A DNA stretch of 64,000 bases from positions 62,001 through 126,000 of the forward strand of contig NZ_JAINZS010000005.1 in assembly GCF_020166495.1 (NCBI RefSeq), written 5' to 3'. This DNA is from Robertkochia aurantiaca. GTDB taxonomy: Bacteria > Bacteroidota > Bacteroidia > Flavobacteriales > Flavobacteriaceae. A model generated the notes under the pieces. The model searched no databases and was not told where the DNA came from. It saw nothing but the letters and a program-made list of their open reading frames with translations. This document shows positions 1-6,782 of this stretch, in pieces; positions within the stretch are counted from its first letter, which is position 1; each line of letters opens with the position of its first letter. Both the position numbers and the translations under genes were made by a program.

Positions 1-1151
1 TTTAGTTTGGGATCAGGGGTGAAATTGCCCTCGTAATCAAATTCAGCCAGGACCATTCTGCCGTAAGCCGTTACAAGCGGACAAGACGAATACCCATTAT
101 ACCCCTTGTTGTCAGCACGTTTTTCGGCGATCATCTTTAAGATATTGTCGATGACTACCGGGGCTTGTTTCCTAACAGCTGCGCCTGTTTTGGCGGTGGG
201 TAAGCCGGCCACATCTCCTAAACCGAAGATATTATCATATGTATTATGCTGTAGGGAATGAATATCAACATCCAGCCAACCGTCTTTATTAACCAAGGGC
301 GAGTTTCTCACAAAATCAGGTGCTTTCTGAGGCGGGGCCAGGTGTAACATATCAAATGGCATCGCTATAAGCCCGTCATCAGTGAGTTTTTCGCCCTTGA
401 TTCCCCCTGTTGGATCTTTTTCCTTTTTGTCTTCCGGTGCCACGTAATCGAAATAGACAATATTTCGATCTGCATCGATCTTAACCGGGCTATAAAATGG
501 CTTAAATTTCATATCATACCGTGCCATGACCTTTTCGAGCGTTTCCCTGACCGGTTTAATACCGAAGATCACTGAGCCCGGAGTTGCGAAAATCACCTCG
601 CTTTTATCAAGCAGATTGTTTTTTCTCAGATAGTCAGCTGCTAAATAAGCTATTTTCTGAGGAGCTCCCCCACATTTTATGGGTGTTGCAGGCTGCGTAA
701 AAACAGCATTTCCTCCTTTAAAGTTCTTAAGAACCTCCCAGGTGTGTTCGGGATCGGTATAATTACTACAGACCACTCCCTTATCGATCGCTTCCCGCAG
801 ACCTTCTATCTTATCATAATCCATCACCAGACCCGGTGCAACCACCAGGTAATCATATGAAAGATCACCGTTTTTCTCTGTACTTATTTTATTGTTATCA
901 GGATCAAAAGCTGTAGCATAATCCCTGATCCAGGTTGCTCCCTCAGGGATCACCTCTTTCATGGGTTTAGCCGTCTTTTCGTATTCGTAGGTTCCGGCTC
1001 CTACCAAAGTCCAGGCCGGCTGGTAATAATGGGTGTCTGCAGGTTCAACAATAGCTACCTGCAGTGACTTGTCTTTTTCCAGAAACTGGGCTGCGGTCAT
1101 TATTCCGGCGGTTCCACCACCGATGATAAGGATTTGATAGTGCGTACTCAT
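1..1151 (-). CDS. sqr: Sulfide:quinone oxidoreductase (SQOR-type), 3' end outside window
   Basis: Flavoprotein that oxidises sulfide, passes electrons to quinone and hands sulfane sulfur to an acceptor. 383 residues are visible; the C-terminus lies beyond the left edge. The N-terminus has a Rossmann FAD-binding glycine motif (IIGGGTAGIMTA, about residues 9-20). The two redox cysteines of the SQOR group are present: Cys160 in TPIKCGGAPQK and a second in YSSCPLVT near the end of the visible part, both in contexts closely matching human SQOR as I recall it. Start ATG is at 1149-1151. A palindrome and a -7 box lie just upstream (1172-1215). It is the natural first enzyme for the two persulfide dioxygenases encoded next to it. 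Confidence 0.93.
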   Translation of the reverse strand, partial: MSTHYQILIIGGGTAGIMTAAQFLEKDKSLQVAIVEPADTHYYQPAWTLVGAGTYEYEKTAKPMKEVIPEGATWIRDYATAFDPDNNKISTEKNGDLSYDYLVVAPGLVMDYDKIEGLREAIDKGVVCSNYTDPEHTWEVLKNFKGGNAVFTQPATPIKCGGAPQKIAYLAADYLRKNNLLDKSEVIFATPGSVIFGIKPVRETLEKVMARYDMKFKPFYSPVKIDADRNIVYFDYVAPEDKKEKDPTGGIKGEKLTDDGLIAMPFDMLHLAPPQKAPDFVRNSPLVNKDGWLDVDIHSLQHNTYDNIFGLGDVAGLPTAKTGAAVRKQAPVVIDNILKMIAEKRADNKGYNGYSSCPLVTAYGRMVLAEFDYEGNFTPDPKL

Positions 1152-1171
1152 AGTTTGTTTAATTTATACTA

Positions 1172-1215
1172 TAAAATTACGAAATGAAAAGGGGGGCTAC
1201 CGTAACTCATGTTAC
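1172..1215 (-). promoter_or_regulatory. Operator-promoter of sqr (palindrome site A plus -7 box)
   Basis: Palindrome GTAAC-TCAT-GTTAC at 1202-1215 followed, in the minus direction after 22 nt, by TAATTTTA (1179-1172), a TAnnTTTR box of Bacteroidota type. The same arrangement and the same 22-nt spacing occur at four other places in this cluster. The palindrome centre falls about 41 nt before the expected start of transcription, which fits class II activation by a Crp/Fnr protein. The start codon of sqr is 51 nt away. Confidence 0.75.
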
Positions 1216-1292
1216 AATAGCTCCCCCTAATTTACCACTTCTATATCGCTCAAAACATGACCGATATCACCCCAGTCTGCCGCCGGCACAAC

Positions 1293-1535
1293 TCAGAACA
1301 GACTTTGCTTTTGCACCCAGGTTATTCTTTTCCCCTCAGGAGGGTAACCCATATCCTTCAATGCTTCATAAGCCCTTAGCACCACGGGAGTCTCAGTCAC
1401 TTCAAGTTTCACCATATGATCTTCAAGATTTATCTTTACCGATAGTATCCCGTTTATTTTCTCTAATTCTCTTATGATGGTTTTTGCACATCCACCACAC
1501 TTGAGATTCTGTATACTTATTTCGTAATTCATCAT
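1293..1535 (-). CDS. Heavy-metal-associated (HMA) domain protein
   Basis: 80-residue soluble single-domain HMA protein with the fold of CopZ-type metallochaperones. The metal-binding pair is in NLKCGGCAKTI (Cys13 and Cys16), followed by the usual alternation of helix and strands and a conserved late DMGYPP stretch. It starts 9 nt after the end of the rhodanese gene, so both are probably translated from one mRNA driven by the palindrome promoter at 2004-2047. In a sulfur cluster the CxxC could carry a metal or a sulfane sulfur; which one cannot be told from sequence. Confidence 0.9.
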   Translation of the reverse strand: MMNYEISIQNLKCGGCAKTIIRELEKINGILSVKINLEDHMVKLEVTETPVVLRAYEALKDMGYPPEGKRITWVQKQSLF

Positions 1536-1544
1536 ATCCTGATT

Positions 1545-1889
1545 TTATATATTCATGATACCTCCCCTGAGATCGTAAATTTCTTTAAACCCCATATTAA
1601 GCATCTTAGCGCCCGCTTTCCTGCTGCGATTACCTGAACGGCAGTAAATATAAACCGGGAGATCTCTGGGTAATCCGTTGATTTTCCTGATAAATTCAGC
1701 TCCCTGCAAATAATCGATATTAATCGCCTTATCTAAATGTCCCGATCTGAATTCAGCTGGAGTTCTGACATCTATTATAGTGACACTTTTGTTCCCTGTT
1801 CTATTAAGGAACTCCGATTTTGAAAGCACCTTAAAGTTGTTGTTAACAGGCTTTCTCTTGAATAAGCTTTTCAAAAAATTCATCTTCAT
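1545..1889 (-). CDS. Single-domain rhodanese-like sulfurtransferase
   Basis: 114 residues. One rhodanese domain with VTIIDVRTPAEFRSGHL near residues 36-52 and the active-site loop YIYCRSGNRSRKAG, whose cysteine carries the persulfide. The N-terminus is short and basic and has no convincing signal peptide, so a cytoplasmic location is likely. It probably moves sulfane sulfur between SQR products and other acceptors. The gene is the first of a two-gene unit with the HMA protein; the start lies only 11 nt past a strong hairpin (1901-1928) that is probably the terminator of the upstream gene. Confidence 0.93.
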   Translation of the reverse strand: MKMNFLKSLFKRKPVNNNFKVLSKSEFLNRTGNKSVTIIDVRTPAEFRSGHLDKAINIDYLQGAEFIRKINGLPRDLPVYIYCRSGNRSRKAGAKMLNMGFKEIYDLRGGIMNI

Positions 1890-1900
1890 CTTTTTTAAAA

Positions 1901-1928
1901 AAAGGAAGCAGTATCTACTGCTTCCTTT
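1901..1928 (-). terminator. Hairpin terminator after the first dioxygenase-rhodanese gene, next to the rhodanese start
   Basis: Perfect 10-bp stem GGAAGCAGTA / TACTGCTTCC with a 2-nt loop, extended by A/T pairs. On the minus strand it is followed by a run of T that ends about ten bases before the rhodanese ATG. It fits a Rho-independent terminator for the gene ending at 2069, but it also lies inside the leader of the rhodanese mRNA if that starts near 2000. Confidence 0.75.
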
Positions 1929-2003
1929 ACAACCAACTATGACTAACCAACAAATCCCTTGATTTCAAGCATATGATTATTATGCTCGCGTTCGTCAGCC
2001 TGA

Positions 2004-2047
2004 TAAAAGTAATCTTATTAAAAACTGCATACAGTAACACAGGTTAC
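2004..2047 (-). promoter_or_regulatory. Operator-promoter of the rhodanese-HMA unit (site B plus -7 box)
   Basis: Palindrome GTAAC-ACAG-GTTAC (2034-2047), then 22 nt, then TACTTTTA (2011-2004), matching TAnnTTTR. Same geometry as sites A, C, D and E. It is farther from its gene than the others: about 115 nt of leader, including the hairpin at 1901-1928, separate the box from the rhodanese start. Confidence 0.7.
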
Positions 2048-2068
2048 ACAGAACAGTTCCACTACTCA

Positions 2069-3478
2069 TCATACCAGTTGAGAAGGACAAATTGCTTCGG
2101 TCACTGGTATACCTGCTTCTTTGATCGCCTTAAAACCACCTTTTACATCAATCAGGTTATGAATACCCCGGCTCTTTAGAACCGAAGCCGCAATCATACT
2201 GCGGTATCCTCCTGCGCAATGTAAATAGAATGGCTTGTCTGCAGGGAAATCTTTCAAATAATCATTAAGAAAATCCAAGGGTGTATTCTCAGCAGCCTCC
2301 AATCTCTCAGCCAGGTATTCCCCGTTGCGTCTCACATCAAAAACCGGAACCTGCTCTTCCAGGATCTCTTTAAAAATTTCAGCCGAAACAGAGGTGACCG
2401 TATCGTATTCCATACCTGCCTTTTTCCATGCCTGAAAACCTCCTTTCAGAAAACCTATGGTATTGTCAAAACCAACTCTGGACAGCCTTGTAAGGGCCTC
2501 TTCAAGATTCTCTTCTTCCACGACCAGCAGAATAGGTTGCTGAACATCGGCTATTAAAGCTCCCACCCAGGGAGCGAAGGTTCCGTCCAGTCCGATAAAT
2601 ACAGACCGCGGTATATGACCTCTGCCAAACTGTTGTGCTTCACGAACATCGAGAACCACGGCACCTGTTTCATTTGCAGCTCTTTCAAAATCTTCCGGTT
2701 CAAGTTCCTGACTGCCTTTTTTAAGTACCAGATCAATATCATCGTACCCCTCCTTATTCATTTTAACGTTGAGAGGGAAATATTTTGGAGGTGGTAATAA
2801 ACCCGCTGTGACCTCTTCGATAAATTCTTCCCGGCTCATATCAGCCCTCAGGGCGTAATTCATTTTCTTTTGATTCCCCAGGGTATCCACGGTTTCTTTC
2901 ATCATGTTTTTTCCGCAGGCAGAACCCGCACCATGCGCAGGATAAACCAGTACTTCATCAGGCAATGGCATGATCTTATTTCTTAAGCTGTCATACAAGG
3001 TCCCGGCCAGTTGCTCTTGTGTCATATCTGCAGCTTTCTGGGCGAGGTCAGGTCTGCCTACATCGCCAAGGAACAAGGTGTCTCCACTAAAAATAGCATG
3101 TTCATTACCTTTATCATCGATCAGCAGGTAAGTCGTACTTTCCATGGTGTGACCAGGAGTATGAAGCGTTCTGATTGTCAGATCTCCAAGTTTGAATTCC
3201 TGTCCATCCTTGGCTATCTGCACCTCGAAATCGGGATTCGCATTGGGTCCGTAAATAATGGTCGCTCCTGTTTCCCTTGACAGGGTCAGGTGACCACTCA
3301 CAAAATCAGCATGAAAGTGGGTTTCAAAAATATATTTAATACGGGCCTTATTGCCGGCTGCCTTTTCGATATATGGTTTCACCTCTCTCAATGGATCAAT
3401 GATAGCGACTTCACCCTTGCTTTCGATATAATAGGCTCCCTGAGCCAGGCATCCCGTGTATATTTGTTCGATCTTCAT
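2069..3478 (-). CDS. Persulfide dioxygenase-like MBL protein with two rhodanese domains (paralog 1)
   Basis: 469 residues. The N-terminal half (about 1-235) is a metallo-beta-lactamase fold of the ETHE1 type: THFHAD (His54, His56, Asp58), HTPGH (His110) and SGDTLF (Asp133) supply the mononuclear iron site known from ETHE1. Two rhodanese domains follow. The first (about 270-360) has no cysteine at the active-site position; the second has LHCAGGYRSM (about residue 426) and should be active. The family oxidises glutathione persulfide or similar to sulfite. No signal peptide, so cytoplasmic. It is about 60% similar by eye to the next gene and has its own palindrome promoter. Confidence 0.93.
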   Translation of the reverse strand: MKIEQIYTGCLAQGAYYIESKGEVAIIDPLREVKPYIEKAAGNKARIKYIFETHFHADFVSGHLTLSRETGATIIYGPNANPDFEVQIAKDGQEFKLGDLTIRTLHTPGHTMESTTYLLIDDKGNEHAIFSGDTLFLGDVGRPDLAQKAADMTQEQLAGTLYDSLRNKIMPLPDEVLVYPAHGAGSACGKNMMKETVDTLGNQKKMNYALRADMSREEFIEEVTAGLLPPPKYFPLNVKMNKEGYDDIDLVLKKGSQELEPEDFERAANETGAVVLDVREAQQFGRGHIPRSVFIGLDGTFAPWVGALIADVQQPILLVVEEENLEEALTRLSRVGFDNTIGFLKGGFQAWKKAGMEYDTVTSVSAEIFKEILEEQVPVFDVRRNGEYLAERLEAAENTPLDFLNDYLKDFPADKPFYLHCAGGYRSMIAASVLKSRGIHNLIDVKGGFKAIKEAGIPVTEAICPSQLV

Positions 3479-3504
3479 TTTTATAATATTCTAATAATAC
3501 GAGG

Positions 3505-3548
3505 CAAAAATACTATGGGATAAAATCCATGACAGTAACCTATGTTAC
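3505..3548 (-). promoter_or_regulatory. Operator-promoter of dioxygenase paralog 1 (site C plus -7 box)
   Basis: Palindrome GTAAC-CTAT-GTTAC at 3535-3548, 22 nt, then a perfect TATTTTTG box (3512-3505). The palindrome edge is 57 nt from the start codon, exactly as at the paralogous gene. Confidence 0.78.
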
Positions 3549-3567
3549 AAGCACACATGCAATAAAA

Positions 3568-3591
3568 AAACCCTGCCGGAAGACAGGGTTT
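3568..3591 (-). terminator. Terminator of dioxygenase paralog 2
   Basis: Stem AAACCCTG / CAGGGTTT with a short loop. On the minus strand it is followed by seven T. It lies 22 nt after the stop of the gene ending at 3613. Confidence 0.75.
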
Positions 3592-3612
3592 ACTTCTCAT
3601 TCAATCAAACAA

Positions 3613-5028
3613 CTACAATAAGGTTGATGGACAGACATAGTCTGTTTTTGGCACGCTGGTTTGAGATATCTCCTTAAAACCGCCATCGACATCCTTGAAG
3701 TTTTCCCAGCCCCGCTGTTTCAGGATAGATGCTGCCAGCATGCTTCGGTATCCCCCTTCACAGTGAAGTACAAAGAATTCATCTTTAGGGATCTCTGCCA
3801 GATGCTTATTGATCTCGTTCAAAGGAATATTGACGGCATTCAAGATATGTTCTGAATCGTACTCGCTTTTCTTTCTTACATCGATAACAAGCGGTTGTTC
3901 CTCCTTATAAAGCTTTTCAAATTTTTCAGCATCAAGGCGATTTACCGTATCGATCTCCTTACCTGCATTGATCCATGTTTCAAAACCTCCTTTCAGGTAG
4001 CCGATGGTATGATCGTAACCCACTCTCGACAAACGGGTAATGGCTTCCTCCTCCTTGCCGGGGTAAGTTACCAATAGAATCTCCTGTTTGATATCGGGGA
4101 TCATCTCTCCTACCCATGGTGCAAAATTTCCGTCTAACCCGATATTGATACTGTTAGGAATAAAGCCTTTTGCAAAGTCTCCGGCTTCCCTGGTATCCAG
4201 TATCAAAGCCCCGCTTTCATTGGCGGCAAGTTCGAAGGCCTCAGGCTCCAGTGGCTGATCTCCCTGTTCCAGCACCTTATCAAAGCTTTCGTAACCCTGA
4301 ATGTTCATCAGCACATTCTTTGGAAAATATCCCGGAGGGGTGGTAAGCCCGGTGAGCAGTTCTTCGATAAATTCTTCCTTACTCATGTCGGCACGCAGGG
4401 CATAATTGACCTCCTTCTGATGCCCCAGGGTATCGGTGGTTTCTTTACTCATCATTTTTCCGCAGGCTGAGCCTGCACCATGATTCGGGTATACGATCAG
4501 GTCATCACTCAAGGGCATAATCTTATTTCTGAGCGAATCATATAAATGGGCTGCAAGCTTCTCTTCGGTAAGGTCTTCGATCACGTGCTGGGCCAGATCA
4601 GGCCTTCCCACATCACCTATAAACAGCGTATCGCCGGTTATGATACCGTGCTCTCTTCCGTTCTCATCTATGAGCAAATAGGTGGTACTCTCCATGGTAT
4701 GCCCCGGGGTGTGAATCACTTTGACCCGGTAGTCCCCTACTTTAAAGACCTGCCCATCTTCGGCTATGGTAGCTTCATAGCCCGGTTTGGCTGTAGGTCC
4801 AAAAACTATTTCTGCTCCTGTTTTTTTCTTGAGATCCAGGTGCCCGCTAACAAAATCTGCATGAAAATGGGTTTCAAATACATATTTGATCTTTGCTCCT
4901 GACTCTTTAGCACGATTGATATAGGGTTGCACTTCCCTTAAGGGGTCAAATACTGCAGCCTCTCCATTACTTTCGAGATAATATGCAGCATGGGCCAGAC
5001 ATCCTGTATAAATCTGTTCAACTTTCAT
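3613..5028 (-). CDS. Persulfide dioxygenase-like MBL protein with two rhodanese domains (paralog 2)
   Basis: 471 residues, same architecture as its neighbour: ETHE1-type MBL domain with THFHAD (His54/56), HTPGH (His110) and TGDTLF (Asp133), a first rhodanese domain without catalytic cysteine, and a C-terminal rhodanese with LHCEGGYRSM. The two genes are a tandem duplication but have drifted throughout, so they may differ in substrate (for example glutathione, CoA or protein persulfide) or in conditions of use. Each keeps its own palindrome promoter, so they are separate transcription units with the same control. Cytoplasmic; no signal sequence. Confidence 0.93.
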   Translation of the reverse strand: MKVEQIYTGCLAHAAYYLESNGEAAVFDPLREVQPYINRAKESGAKIKYVFETHFHADFVSGHLDLKKKTGAEIVFGPTAKPGYEATIAEDGQVFKVGDYRVKVIHTPGHTMESTTYLLIDENGREHGIITGDTLFIGDVGRPDLAQHVIEDLTEEKLAAHLYDSLRNKIMPLSDDLIVYPNHGAGSACGKMMSKETTDTLGHQKEVNYALRADMSKEEFIEELLTGLTTPPGYFPKNVLMNIQGYESFDKVLEQGDQPLEPEAFELAANESGALILDTREAGDFAKGFIPNSINIGLDGNFAPWVGEMIPDIKQEILLVTYPGKEEEAITRLSRVGYDHTIGYLKGGFETWINAGKEIDTVNRLDAEKFEKLYKEEQPLVIDVRKKSEYDSEHILNAVNIPLNEINKHLAEIPKDEFFVLHCEGGYRSMLAASILKQRGWENFKDVDGGFKEISQTSVPKTDYVCPSTLL

Positions 5029-5054
5029 GATTTGCTTTTTTTTGATTATCAGGT

Positions 5055-5098
5055 TAAAGGTACCATGACCCTGCAGGGGCCACAGTCACAATTGTTAC
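5055..5098 (-). promoter_or_regulatory. Operator-promoter of dioxygenase paralog 2 (site D plus -7 box)
   Basis: Palindrome GTCAC-AATT-GTTAC at 5085-5098 (one mismatch to the consensus), 22 nt, then TACCTTTA (5062-5055). The palindrome edge is 57 nt before the start codon. Confidence 0.73.
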
Positions 5099-5118
5099 AA
5101 AGGTCAGCATGGATACAT

Positions 5119-5143
5119 AAAAAAAGGCTGACAAATGTCAGCC
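5119..5143 (-). terminator. Terminator of the TSUP exporter gene
   Basis: Stem GGCTGACA / TGTCAGCC with a 2-nt loop; on the minus strand a run of seven T follows. It lies about 30 nt after the exporter stop codon and before site D. Confidence 0.78.
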
Positions 5144-5174
5144 CCAGGAATGAATGATCTTAAACCCATTATGA

Positions 5175-5975
5175 TCACATCAATTCTTTAAAGATGATAT
5201 ATACTCCCATTATAAGTACGAACCAACCAAAAGATTTTTTAAGCTTATCACCAGGAATGAACTTATTAAGCCACACTCCAAGGAATATTCCTGCAATTGA
5301 GACCAGGGAAAAACTGATCAGGAAGAACCAGTCAATTTCCAGATTCTGAACGTCGCCGATAAAACCGATCAACGATTTTATGGCGATGATCAACAACGAG
5401 GTTGCCACGGCCTTCTTCATCGGTAATTTGGCCAGTACCACCAGGGCAGGGATGATCAGGAAACCTCCTCCTGCACCCACTATACCGGTCAGGACCCCCA
5501 CAACTATTCCTTCAAGAACTATCAACGGGTAGTTAAAACTGATCGGTTTCTTTTCCGCATCATCATCGACTTTTCGTCCCCTGATCATCGAATATGAAGC
5601 CAGAAGCATAATCAGCGCGAAGAACACCATGATAGCAATATCCCTGGTCAGTTCAAAATCACCAATGGTTGTAATGTGTTCGGGGATCGCCTGAACGAGG
5701 TACTTACGTGTCGAATATACCGCTGCAAAAGCCGGAATCGCAAACACAATGGCGGTTCTGAAATCAACCAACCCTTTTTTGATGTTCTTTAAAGCACCGA
5801 TCAGGGAAGTGGTTCCTACAATAAAAAGGGAGTAAGCTGTTGCGGTAACAGGGTTTATAGCCAGGAGGTATACCAAAACCGGAACGGTCAATATGGAGCC
5901 ACCGCCACCGATCAAGCCCAGTACCACTCCTATGATAAGAGCTCCTACATATCCTAAAATCTGAATTATATCCAT
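5175..5975 (-). CDS. TSUP family (TauE/SafE) sulfite/thiosulfate exporter-type permease
   Basis: 266 residues, strongly hydrophobic, about eight membrane segments. It shows the two-fold internal repeat of TSUP proteins: GLIGGGGSILTVP (residues 20-32) and GIVGAGGGFLIIP (164-176). TSUP members carry small sulfur oxyanions or organosulfonates. Placed between the persulfide dioxygenases and their probable regulator, it is best read as the exit route for the sulfite they make. It has its own palindrome promoter and terminator. Confidence 0.9.
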   Translation of the reverse strand: MDIIQILGYVGALIIGVVLGLIGGGGSILTVPVLVYLLAINPVTATAYSLFIVGTTSLIGALKNIKKGLVDFRTAIVFAIPAFAAVYSTRKYLVQAIPEHITTIGDFELTRDIAIMVFFALIMLLASYSMIRGRKVDDDAEKKPISFNYPLIVLEGIVVGVLTGIVGAGGGFLIIPALVVLAKLPMKKAVATSLLIIAIKSLIGFIGDVQNLEIDWFFLISFSLVSIAGIFLGVWLNKFIPGDKLKKSFGWFVLIMGVYIIFKELM

Positions 5976-5993
5976 TTAAAAGATTTTTCGGAG

Positions 5994-6037
5994 CAAAAAT
6001 AAGCCGGCATTTTACCGACGGCAGTAACCTGGGTTAC
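5994..6037 (-). promoter_or_regulatory. Operator-promoter of the TSUP gene (site E plus -7 box)
   Basis: Perfect inverted repeat GTAACC-TG-GGTTAC at 6024-6037, 22 nt, then TATTTTTG (6001-5994). It sits in the 68-nt gap between the regulator stop and the exporter start; the palindrome edge is 49 nt before the exporter ATG. Confidence 0.78.
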
Positions 6038-6043
6038 AAAGAG

Positions 6044-6676
6044 CTATAAGTCAATAATCTTCAGGTGATTGCGATGCAACTCTATTTTCCCTTCTTTTTC
6101 AAGAGCCTTCAGTAACCTTGAAACCACCACACGCGAAGTATGCAGGTCGTAGGCGATTTGTTGATGAGTTGCGTGAATGGTATCATCACCGGTCACCTTA
6201 GCCTTATCACGCAGGTAACGCAAAAGACGCTGATCCATTTTCATAAAGGCGATGCTGTCAATGGTTTCCAGCATTTCGTTCATTCTGCTCTGGTAGCTTT
6301 CCAGCACAAAACTTCTCCAGGAAGGATATTTCGCCATCCATTCTTCCATTTTGCGTATCGGGATCATAACCAGCTTGGTTGGGGTTTCTGCCACAGCCCT
6401 GATTTCACTTTTTTTATGACCGATACAGCACGCCATGGTCATGGCACAAGTGTCTCCTCTCTCAAGGAAGTAGAGCAGCAATTCATCGCCGTTCTCATCT
6501 TCGCGAAGTATTTTAATGGCTCCCGACACCAGTAAAGGCATCGATTTGACATAGTCGCCGATCTCTATGAATTTAAACCCTTCGGGAACCTCCTTGAAAG
6601 TTCCGACCTGATTAATCTCAGCAATGAGCTCGTCTTCAAAAATATACCCGTAATTATCTTTCAGTTCTTTCAGCAT
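6044..6676 (-). CDS. Crp/Fnr family transcriptional regulator of the sulfur cluster
   Basis: 210 residues: N-terminal cyclic-nucleotide-binding-type beta-barrel (about 20-115), long dimerisation helix (about 120-150) and C-terminal winged helix with THQQIAYDLHTSRVVVSRLLKALE as the HTH. Three cysteines lie close together (Cys77, Cys83, Cys84 in DTCAMTMACCIGH) in the effector domain. There is no FNR-type N-terminal cysteine cluster. A cysteine-based sulfane-sulfur or redox sensor is a reasonable inference. The 14-bp palindromes with 4-nt spacer before every neighbouring gene have the size and symmetry expected for its binding sites. Confidence 0.92.
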   Translation of the reverse strand: MLKELKDNYGYIFEDELIAEINQVGTFKEVPEGFKFIEIGDYVKSMPLLVSGAIKILREDENGDELLLYFLERGDTCAMTMACCIGHKKSEIRAVAETPTKLVMIPIRKMEEWMAKYPSWRSFVLESYQSRMNEMLETIDSIAFMKMDQRLLRYLRDKAKVTGDDTIHATHQQIAYDLHTSRVVVSRLLKALEKEGKIELHRNHLKIIDL

Positions 6677-6723
6677 GAGGTTGGCTTTACAGAGAAATCT
6701 GGAATGTCTCCGGTAATCACCTT

Positions 6724-6731
6724 CAAAGATA
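6724..6731 (-). promoter_or_regulatory. Probable -7 box of the Crp/Fnr regulator gene
   Basis: TATCTTTG on the minus strand, a full match to TAnnTTTG, 47 nt before the regulator ATG. No GTAAC-N4-GTTAC palindrome lies at the position seen in the five target promoters, so the regulator gene is not obviously self-activated. Confidence 0.45.
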
Positions 6732-6782
6732 GAAAAAGCCTTTAGAATTCATTTAATACCACAGACGAAAGGTGATCCCTTC

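Noticed and set aside
1184-1477. Rightward 97-codon frame over the HMA gene
   Set aside because: Runs antisense to the palindrome promoter and the HMA gene, with no domain.
6711-6724. GGTAATCACC near the regulator start as a sixth operator
   Set aside because: Only one half resembles GTAAC, there is no symmetry, and the distance to the -7 box is wrong.
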